Of a DNA stretch of 64,000 nt, positions 12,889 to 22,350 are shown one piece after another. The first letter of the stretch is position 1, and each line of letters begins with the position of its first letter. The position numbers and the translations under genes are program-made. The notes under the pieces are model-generated. The model did not search any database and was not told the DNA's origin. It worked only from the letters and a program-made list of their open reading frames with translations. Location: the NCBI RefSeq assembly GCF_029227915.1, contig NC_079877.1:5396001-5460000 (forward strand), in the 5' to 3' direction. This DNA is from Hydractinia symbiolongicarpus (lineage: Eukaryota; Cnidaria; Hydrozoa; Anthoathecata; Hydractiniidae).

Positions 12889-13902
12889 TTTTGATGAGAC
12901 GCTGAATAAAAGAAGTTTAATCGCCGGCAAACGAAAACCTGCGATTTCCCGTAAATCCTGGACTCGGCCCGTATAGTCAAAAGTAAACAAAGAAAGTACC
13001 CAGGGAGTAAACTCATTTCCCAAACGATTTTTTCAATTATTATTTCACCACTAAAGCCCATGAGACTTGTAGTTTTTAAAAATGTTTTTATTTTTGATGA
13101 GACGCTTAATGAAAGAGGTTTAATCGCCGGAAAACGAAAACCCGCGATTTCCCGTAAATCCCGGGCTTGGCCCGTATCATCGAATGTATACAAAGAAAGT
13201 ACCCTGTGAGTAAACTCATTTCCAGAACGATTTTTTAAATTATTTTTTCACCACTAAAACGCATAAGACTTGTAGTTTTTAAAAATGTTTTCATTTTTGA
13301 TGAGACGCTGAATAAAAGAAGTTTAATCGCCGGCAAACGAAAACCCGCGATTTCCCGTAAATCCCGGCTTGGCCCGTATAGTCAAAAGTATACAAAGAAA
13401 GTACCAAGGGAGTAAACTCATTTCTCGAACGATTTTTTAAATTATTTTTTCACCACTAAAACGCATGAGACTTGTAGTTTTCAAAAATGTTTTTATTTTT
13501 GATGAGACGCTTAATGAAAGAGGTTTAATCGCCGGAAAACGAAAACCCGCGATTTCCCGTAAATCCCGGGCTTGGCCCGTATAATCGAATGTATACAAAG
13601 AAAGTACCCTGTGAGTAAACTCATTTCCAGAACGATTTTTTAAATTATTTTTTCACCACTAAAACGCATAAGACTTGTAGTTTTTAAAAATGTTTTCATT
13701 TTTGATGAGACGCTGAATAAAAGAAGTTTAATCGCCGGCATACGAAAACCTGCGATTTTCCGTGAATCCCGGACTCGGCCCGTATAGTCAAAAGTATACA
13801 AAGAGAGTACCCAGGGTGTAAACTCACTTCCCGAACGATTTTTTAAATTATTTTTTCACCACTAAAACGCATGAGACTTGTAGTTTTCAAAAATGTTTTC
13901 AT

Positions 13903-14111
13903 ACAAAAATGGTCGAAGCCTGCGATCTGATGCAGAAAACAAAAATAAACTACAAAGCGACACATTCCGAAAAACGTTTATGAATTGCTCATCAGCGTTG
14001 TTTAATGATCTTCCTGGCAATATTCGTTCCGTTGTCAACCATAAAGAATTTATCAAAAAAGTCAAATTATTTTTACACGATAGTGCTTTGTGCAAACTTT
14101 TATCCAAATAA
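13903..14111 (+). pseudogene. LINE ORF2 C-terminal remnant, copy 2
   Basis: Identical to the fragment at 12,333-12,541: 68 LINE codons and a TAA stop, with the LFNDLPGNIR tail motif and the basic EFIKKVK helix. It is entered in frame from a satellite ATG at 13,893. It has no catalytic domain and is not expected to be functional. Confidence 0.75.
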
Positions 14112-14437
14112 TGTGAATAACTCTATGCATGTAGGCTACCTATTTCCCCCCATCTTTTCATTATAGTTCTACCTTTTTTGTGTGTCTTTACATCGGTGCC
14201 ATCATTATTTATTTTTAATTAGTCTCTTCTTTTTTTTTTTCTTTTTTTTTTTCTTGTTCTATGTGTCTACTTACTCTACCGGCACCATTTCGTACTCTGT
14301 GAGCCTATTTATTTCATTATGCACTTAGATTCAATATATTTTTTTACTGATCTTATAGATTTTATAGATTTTTATAGTTTTTATTTTTTTGTAGGCAGAA
14401 GAACCATTTGTAAATCATGGATGCCAAATATATGTTT
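14112..14437 (+). other. LINE 3' UTR, copy 2
   Basis: Same AT-rich non-coding segment as in copy 1, including the 33-base polypyrimidine run at 14,223-14,255. The 75-codon frame starting at 14,319 is again a chance read-through from the LINE end into satellite. Confidence 0.75.
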
Positions 14438-14458
14438 AATAATAATAATAATAATAAT
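14438..14458 (+). repeat. (AAT)7 terminal microsatellite of LINE, copy 2
   Basis: Seven AAT units at the 3' junction, followed directly by satellite ttttgatgag, as in copy 1. Confidence 0.9.
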
Positions 14459-14601
14459 TTTTGATGAGACGCTGAATAAAAGAAGTTTAATCGCCGGCAA
14501 ACGAAAACCTGCGATTTCCCGTAAATCCTGGACTCGGCCCGTATAGTCAAAAGTATACAAAGAAAGTACCCAGGGAGTAAACTCATTTCCCAAACGATTT
14601 T

Positions 14602-17600
14602 TTAAATTATTATTTCACCACTAAAGCCCATGAGACTTGTAGTTTTTAAAAATGTTTTCATTTTTGATGAGACGCTTAATGAAAGAGGTTTAATCGCCGG
14701 AAAACGAAAACCCGCGATTTCCCGTAAATCCCGGGCTTGGCCCGTATAATCGAATGTATACAAAGAAAGTACCCAGGGAGTAAACTCATTTCCCAAACGA
14801 TTTTTTAAATTATTATTTCACCACTAAAACGCATAAGACTTGTAGTTTTTAAAAATGTTTTCATTTTTGATGAGACGCTGAATAAAAGAAGTTTAATCGC
14901 CGGCAAACGAAAACTCGCAATTTCCCGTAAATCCTGGACTCGGCCCGTATAGTCAAAAGTATACAAAGAAAGTACCCAGGGAGTAAACTCATTTCCCAAA
15001 CGATTTTTTAAATTTTTATTTCACCACTAAAGCCCATGAGACTTGTAGTTTTTAAAAATGTTTTCATTTTTGATGAGACGCTTAATGAAAGAGGTTTAAT
15101 CGCCGGAAAACGAAAACCCGCGATTTCCCGTAAATCCCGGGCTTGGCCCGTATAATCGAATGTATACAAAGAAAGTACCCTGTAAGTAAACTCATTTCCA
15201 GAACGATTTTTTAAATTATTTTTTCACCACTAAAACGCATGAGACTTGTAGTTTTTAAAAATGTTTTCATTTTTGATGAGACGCTGAATAAAAGAAGTTT
15301 AATCGCCGGCAAACGAAAACCTGCGATTTTCCGTAAATCCCGGACTCGGCCCGTATAGTCAAAAGTATACAAAGAGAGTACCCAGGGTGTAAACTCACTC
15401 CCCAAACGATTTTTTAAATTATTTTTTCACCACTAAAACGCATGAGAGTTGTAGTTTTCAAAAATGTTTTCATTTTTGATGAGACGCTGAATAAAAGAAG
15501 TTTAATCGCCGGCAAACGAAAACCTGCGATTTCCCGTAAATCCTGGACTCGGCCCGTATAGTCAAAAGTAAACAAAGAAAGTACCCAGGGAGTAAACTCA
15601 TTTCCCAAACGATTTTTTAAATTATTATTTCACCACTAAAGCCCATGAGACTTGTAGTTTTTAAAAATGTTTTCATTTTTGATGAGACGCTTAATGAAAG
15701 AGGTTTAATCGCCGGAAAACGAAAACCCGCGATTTCCCGTAAATCCCGGGCTTGGCCCGTATAATCGAATGTATACAAAGAAAGTACCCAGGGAGTAAAC
15801 TCATTTCCCAAACGATTTTTTAAATTATTATTTCACCACTAAAACGCATAAGACTTGTAGTTTTTAAAAATGTTTTCATTTTTGATGAGACGCTGAATAA
15901 AAGAAGTTTAATCGCCGGCAAACGAAAACTCGCAATTTCCCGTAAATCCTGGACTCGGCCCGTATAGTCAAAAGTATACAAAGAAAGTACCCAGGGAGTA
16001 AACTCATTTCCCAAACGATTTTTTAAATTTTTATTTCACCACTAAAGCCCATGAGACTTGTAGTTTTTAAAAATGTTTTCATTTTTGATGAGACGCTTAA
16101 TGAAAGAGGTTTAATCGCCGGAAAACGAAAACCCGCGATTTCCCGTAAATCCCGGGCTTGGCCCGTATAATCGAATGTATACAAAGAAAGTACCCTGTAA
16201 GTAAACTCATTTCCAGAACGATTTTTTAAATTATTTTTTCACCACTAAAACGCATGAGACTTGTAGTTTTTAAAAATGTTTTCATTTTTGATGAGACGCT
16301 GAATAAAAGAAGTTTAATCGCCGGCAAACGAAAACCTGCGATTTTCCGTAAATCCCGGACTCGGCCCGTATAGTCAAAAGTATACAAAGAGAGTACCCAG
16401 GGTGTAAACTCACTCCCCAAACGATTTTTTAAATTATTTTTTCACCACTAAAACGCATGAGAGTTGTAGTTTTCAAAAATGTTTTCATTTTTGATGAGAC
16501 GCTGAATAAAAGAAGTTTAATCGCCGGCAAACGAAAACCTGCGATTTCCCGTAAATCCTGGACTCGGCCCGTATAGTCAAAAGTATACAAAGGAAGTACC
16601 CAGGGAGTAAACTCATTTCCCAAACGATTTTTTAAATTATTATTTCACCACTAAAGCCCATGAGACTTGTAGTTTTTAAAAATGTTTTCATTTTTGATCA
16701 GACGCTGAATAAAAGAAGTTTAATCGCCGGCAAACGAAAACCTGCGATTTTCCGTAAATCCCGGACTCGGCCCGTATAGTCAAAAGTATACAAAGAGAGT
16801 ACCCAGGGTGTAAACTCACTTCCCGAACGATTTTTTAAATTATTTTTTCACCACTAAAACGCATGAGACTTGTAGTTTTTAAAAATGTTTTCATTTTTGA
16901 TGAGACGCTGAATAAAAGAAGTTTAATCGCCGGCAAACGAAAACTCGCGATTTCCCGTAAATCCTGGACTCGGCCCGTATAGTCAAAAGTATACAAAGAA
17001 AGTACCCAGGGAGTAAACTCATTTCCCAAACGATTTTTTAAATTATTATTTCACCACTAAAGCCCATGAGACTTGTAGTTTTTAAAAATGTTTTCATTTT
17101 TGATGAGACGCTGAATAAAAGAAGTTTAATCGCCGGCAAACGAAAACCTGCGATTTCCCGTAAATCCTGGACTCGGCCCGTATAGTCAAAAGTATACAAA
17201 GAAAGTACCCAGGGAGTAAACTCATTTCCCAAACGATTTTTTAAATTATTATTTCACCACTAAAGCCCATGAGACTTGTAGTTTTTAAAAATGTTTTCAT
17301 TTTTGATGAGACGCTGAATAAAAGAAGTTTAATCGCCGGCAAACGAAAACCTGCTATTTTCCGTAAATCCCGGACTCGGCCCGTATAGTCAAAAGTATAC
17401 AAAGAGAGTACCCAGGGTGTAAACTCACTCCCCAAACGATTTTTTAAATTATTTTTTCACCACTAAAACGCATGAGAGTTGTAGTTTTCAAAAATGTTTT
17501 CATTTTTGATGAGACGCTGAATAAAAGAAGTTTAATCGCCGGCAAACGAAAACCTGCGATTTCCCGTAAATCCTGGACTCGGCCCGTATAGTCAAAAGTA

Positions 17601-17930
17601 TACAAAGGAAGTACCCAGGGAGTAAACCCATTTCCCAAACGATTTTTTAAATTATTATTTCACCACTAAAGCCCATGAGACTTGTAGTTTTTAAAAATGT
17701 TTTCATTTTTGATCAGACGCTGAATAAAAGAAGTTTAATCGCCGGCAAACGAAAACCTGCGATTTTCCGTAAATCCCGGACTCGGCCCGTATAGTCAAAA
17801 GTATACAAAGAGAGTACCCAGGGTGTAAACTCACTTCCCGAACGATTTTTTAAATTATTTTTTCACCACTAAAACGCATGAGACTTGTAGTTTTTAAAAA
17901 TGTTTTCATTTTTGATGAGACGCTGAATAA
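14602..17930. repeat. Regular 5-mer HOR, 1,015 bp, three copies plus part
   Basis: Units start near 14,602, 15,617 and 16,632, with a partial one from 17,647. In the first two units the order is u, g, u, g, g. Markers recur at 1,015 bp: aaaactcgcaatttcccg near 14,911 and 15,926, accctgtaagtaaac near 15,178 and 16,193, catgagagttgtag near 15,441, 16,456 and 17,471, and gatcagacgctg near 16,697 and 17,712. The third unit has g-class units where the first two have u class, so one or more exchanges occurred. The monomer at 15,414-15,616 (shared gtaaacaaag variant) is the empty-site equivalent of the one that received the LINE. Confidence 0.88.
14881..15083 (+). repeat. Reference monomer (203 bp, g class), structure of the unit
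   Basis: This is one complete unit taken from the aataaaag word to the next equivalent point, counted as 203 bp with 73 G/C (36%). The first ~65 bases hold 7 of its 9 CpG sites, in words such as atcgccggcaaacg, ttcccgtaaatcc and ctcggcccgtat. Next comes the palindrome gtatac, the word acccagggagtaaactc, and then a long AT-rich part with runs of T and A (cgattttttaaat, tttttaaaaatgttttc). Other monomers differ mainly by substitutions at CpG sites, by one- or two-base indels in the T-rich stretch, and by the class-defining word after gatgagacgc. Confidence 0.95.
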
Positions 17931-20900
17931 AAGAAGTTTAATCGCCGGCAAACGAAAACCCGCGATTTCCCGTAAATCCCGGCTTGGCCCGTATAGTCAA
18001 AAGTATACAAAGAAAGTACCCAGGGAGTAAACTCATTTCCCGAACGATTTTTTAAATTATTTTTTCACCACTAAAACGCATGAGACTTGTAGTTTTCAAA
18101 AATGTTTTCATTTTTGATGAGACGCTTAATGAAAGAGGTTTAATCGCCGGAAAACGAAAACCCGCGATTTCCCGTAAATCCCGGGCTTGGCCCGTATAGT
18201 CGAATGTATACAAAGAAAGTACCCTGTGAGTAAACTCATTTCCAGAACGATTTTTTAATTTATTTTTTCACCACTAAAACGCATAAGACTTGTAGTTTTT
18301 TAAAATGTTTTCATTTTTGATGAGACGCTGAATAAAAGAAGTTTAATCGCCGGCAAACGAAAACCCGCGATTTCCCGTAAATCCCGGCTTGGCCCGTATA
18401 GTCAAAAGTATACAAAGAAAGTACCCAGGGAGTAAACTCATTTCCCGAACGATTTTTTAAATTATTTTTTCACCACTAAAACGCATGAGACTTGTAGTTT
18501 TCAAAAATGTTTTCATTTTTGATGAGACGCTTAATAAAAGAGGTTTAATCGCCGGAAAACGAAAACCCGCGATTTCCCGTAAATCCAGGGCTTGGCCCGT
18601 ATAGTCAAAAGTATACAAAGAAAGTACCCAGGGAGTAAACTCATTTCCCGAACGATTCTTTAAATTACTTTTTCACCACTAAAACGCATGAGACTTGTAG
18701 TTTTTAAAAATGTTTTCATTTTTGATGAGACGCTGAATAAAAGAAGTTTAATCGCCGGCAAACGAAAACCTGCGATTTCCCGTAAATCCTGGACTCGGCC
18801 CGTATAGTCAAAAGTATACAAAGAAAGTACCCAGGGAGTAAACTTATTTTCCAAACGAATTTTTAAATTATTATTTCACCACTAAAACGCATGAGACTTG
18901 TAGTTTTTAAGAATGTTTTCATTTTTGATGAGACGCTGAATAAAAGCAGTTTAATCGCCGGCAAACGAAAACCCGCGATTTCCGGTAAATCCCGGGCTTG
19001 GCCCGTATAGTCAAAAGTATACAAAGAAAGTACCCAGGGAGTAAACTCATTTCCCAAACGATTTTTTAAATTATTATTTCACCACTAAAGCCCATGAGAC
19101 TTGTAGTTTTTAAAAATGTTTTCATTTTTGATCAGACGCTGAATAAAAGAAGTTTAATCGCCGGCAAACGAAAACCTGCGATTTTCCGTAAATCCCGGAC
19201 TCGGCCCGTATAGTGAAAAGTATACAAAGAAAGTACCCAGGGAGTAAATTCATTTCCCGAAAGATTTTTTAAATTACTTTTTCACCACTAAAACGCATGA
19301 TACTTGTAGTTTTCAAAAATGATTTCATTTTTGATGAGACGCTTAATGAAAGAGGTTTAATCGCCGGAAAACGAAAACCCGCGATTTCCCGTAAATCCCG
19401 GGCTTGGCCCGTATAGTCGAATGTATACAAAGAAAGTACCCAGGGAGTAAACTCATTTCCCAAACGATTTTTTAAATTATTATTTCACCACTAAAGCCCA
19501 TGAGACTTGTAGTTATTAAAAATGTTTTCATTTTTGATGAGACGCTGAATAAAAGAAGTTTAATCGCCGGCAAACGAAAACCTGCGATTTCCCGTAAATC
19601 CTGGACTCGGCCCGTATTGTCAAAAGTATACAAAGAAAGTACCCAGGGAGTAAACTCATTTCCCAAACGATTTTTTAAATTATTATTTCACCACTAAAGC
19701 CCATGAGACTTGTAGTTTTTAAAAATGTTTTCATTTTTGATGAGACGCTGAATAAAAGAAGTTTAATCGCCGGCAAACGAAAACCTGCTATTTTCTGTAA
19801 ATCCCGGACTCGGCCCGTATAGTCAAAAGTATACAAAGAGAGTACCCAGGGTGTAAACTCACTTCCCGAACGATTTTTTAAATTATTTTTTCACCACTAA
19901 AACGCATGAGACTTGTAGTTTTCAAAAATGTTTTCATTTTTGATGAGACGCTGAATAAAAGAAGTTTAATCGCCGGCAAACGAAAACCTGCGATTTCCCG
20001 TAAATCCTGGACTCGGCCCGTATAGTCAAAAGTATACAAAGAAAGTACCCAGGGAGTAAACTCATTTCCCAAACGATTTTTTAAATTATTATTTCACCAC
20101 TAAAGCCCATGAGACTTGTAGTTTTTAATAATGTTTTCATTTTTGATGAGACGCTGAATAAAAGAAGTTTAATCGCCGGCAAACGAAAACCCGCGATTTC
20201 CCGTAAATCCCGGCTTGGCCCGTATAGTCAAAAGTATACAAAGAAAGTACCCAGGGAGTAAACTCATTTCCCGAACGATTTTTTAAATTATTTTTTCACC
20301 ACTAAAACGCATGAGACTTGTAGTTTTCAAAAATGTTTTCATTTTTGATGAAACGCTGAATAAAAGAAGTTTAATCGCCGGCAAACAAAAACCCGCGATT
20401 TCCCGTAAATCCTGGGCTTGGCCCGTACAGTCAAAAGTATACAAAGAAAGTACCCAGGGAGTAAACTCATTTCCCGAACGATTTTTTAAATTACTTTTTC
20501 ACCACTAAAACGCATGAGACTTGTAGTTTTTAAAAATGTTTTCGATTTTAATGAGACGCTGAATAAAAGAAGTTTAATCGCCGGCAAACGAAAACCTGCG
20601 ATTTCCCGTAAATCCTGGACTCGGCCCGTATAGTCAAAAGTATACAATGAAAGTACCCAGGGAGTAAACTCATTTCCCAAACGATTTTTTAAATTATTAT
20701 TTCACCATTAAAGCCCATGAGACTTGTAGTTTTTAAAAATGTTTTCATTTTTGATGAGACGCTTAATGAAAGAGGTTTAATCGCCGGAAAACGAAAACCC
20801 GCGATTTCCCGTAAATCCCGGGCTTGGCCCGTATAGTCGAATGTATACAAAGAAAGTACCCTGTGAGTAAACTCATTTCCAGAAGGATTTTTTAAATTAT

Positions 20901-22350
20901 TTTTTCACCACTAAAACGCATAAGACTTGTAGTTTTTTAAAATGTTTTCATTTTTGATGAGACGCTGAATAAAAGAAGTTTAATCGCCGGCAAACGAAAA
21001 CCCGCGATTTCCCGTAAATCCCGGCTTGGCCCGTATAGTCAAAAGTATACAAAGAAAGTACCCAGGGAGTAAACTCATTTCCCGAACGATTTTTTAAATT
21101 ATTTTTTCACCACTAAAACGCATGAGACTTGTAGTTTTCAAAAATGTTTTCATTTTTGATGAGACGCTTAATGAAAGAGGTTTAATCGCCGGAAAACGAA
21201 AACCCGCGATTTCCCGTAAATCCCGGGCTTGGCCCGTATAGTCGAATGTATACAAAGAAAGTACCCTGTGAGTAAACTCATTTCCAGAACGATTTTTTAA
21301 ATTATTTTTTCACCACTAAAACGCATAAGACTTGTAGTTTTTAAAAATGTTTTCATTTTTGATGATACGCTGAATAAAAGAAGTTTAATCGCCGGCAAAC
21401 GAAAACCCGCGATTTCCCGTAAATCCCGGCTTGGCCCGTATAGTCAAAAGTATACAAAGAAAGTACCCAGGGAGTAAACTCATTTCTTGAACGATTTTTT
21501 AAATTATTTTTTCACCACTAAAACGCATGAGACTTGTAGTTTTCAAAAATGTTTTCATTTTTGATGAAACGCTGAATAAAAGAAGTTTAATCGCCGGCAA
21601 ACAAAAACCCGCGATTTCCCGTAAATCCTGGGCTTGGCCCGTATAGTCAAAAGTATACAAAGAAAGTACCCAGGGAGTAAATTCATTTCCCGAACGATTT
21701 TTTAAATTACTTTTTCACCACTAAAACGCATGATACTTGTAGTTTTCAAAAATGATTTCATTTTTGATGAGACGCTTAAGGAAAGAGGTTTAATCGCCGG
21801 AAGACGAAAACCTGCGATTTCCCGTAAATCCCGGGCTTGGCCCGTATAGTCGAATGTATACAAAGAAAGTACCCTGTGAGTAAACTCATTTCCAGAACGA
21901 TTTTTTAAATTATTTTTTCACCACTAAAACGCATAAGACTTGTAGTTTTTAAAAATGTTTTCATTTTTGATGAGACGCTGAATAAAAGAAGTTTAATCGC
22001 CGGCAAACGAAAACCCGCGATTTCCCGTAAATCCCGGCTTGGCCCGTATAGTCAAAAGTATACAAAGAAAGTACCCAGGGAGTAAACTTATTTTCCAAAC
22101 GATTTTTTAAATTATTATTTCACCACTAAAGCCCATGAGACTTGTAGTTTTTAAAAATGTTTTCATTTTTGATGAGACGCTGAATAAAAGAAGTTTAATC
22201 GCCGGCAAACGAAAACCCGCGAATTCCCGTAAATCCCGGCTTGGCCCGTATAGTCAAAAGTATACAAAGAAAGTACCCAGGAAGTAAACTCATTTCCCAA
22301 ACGATTTTTTAAATTATTATTTCACCATTAAAGCCCATGAGACTTGTAGT
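17931..22350. repeat. Irregular g/u monomer stretch
   Basis: About 22 monomers without one clean tandem HOR. A recurrent dimer is visible: a g-class unit with cccggcttggcc (202 bp) followed by a u-class unit with accctgtgagt, near 17,930-18,320, 20,160-20,930 and 20,960-21,360. Monomers at 18,660-19,500 line up with 22,917-23,757 at a 4,257 bp (21-monomer) offset, including the shared aagaatgttttc and taaaagcagtttaatcg variants. A hybrid unit sits near 18,530-18,640. No gene is seen. Confidence 0.8.

Larger units (their letters stand above)
13903..14458 (+). mobile_element. 5'-truncated LINE fragment, copy 2
   Basis: This is the second copy of the 556 bp insert, 1,570 bp downstream, with the same truncation point, the same junctions (gttttcat on the left, ttttgatgag on the right) and no base difference that I could find by line-by-line reading. 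Identical endpoints inside an identical monomer context mean it was copied together with the satellite and is not an independent insertion. Confidence 0.88.
11711..14760 (+). repeat. 1,570 bp tandem duplication carrying the LINE
   Basis: A segment starting near 11,711 recurs near 13,281 at exactly 1,570 bp: five satellite monomers (~1,014 bp) plus the 556 bp LINE insert. Shared private satellite variants gtaccaagggag, catttctcgaacg, atgtttttatttttg and gccggcatacgaaaac precede the LINE in both copies. To the right the copies differ by small changes (gtaaacaaag against gtatacaaag, gtatcatcg against gtataatcg) and part company near 13,200/14,770. The rest of the repeat unit, including the whole LINE, is base-identical by eye. 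The duplication therefore happened after insertion and recently compared with the divergence among monomers. Confidence 0.93.

Noticed and set aside
12331-12893. Clear target-site duplication around the LINE
   Set aside because: The flanks rejoin to the normal satellite word with at most an ambiguous AT overlap. No longer direct repeat is visible, though the AAT tail and T-run could hide one or two bases.
12749-12976. 75-codon plus-strand frame from the LINE 3' UTR (twin at 14,319-14,546)
   Set aside because: It begins in the UTR, translates (AAT)7 as isoleucines and ends in satellite; no protein family resemblance.
12792-13193. 133-codon minus-strand frame
   Set aside because: It runs from satellite into the LINE 3' UTR, reads the microsatellite as a run of leucines, and is absent from the second copy because of small differences. 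It is a chance fusion.
12333-14458. Two independent LINE insertions or a composite transposon
   Set aside because: Identical truncation point, tail length and surrounding satellite variants show a single insertion duplicated with its context; there are no inverted termini or transposase.
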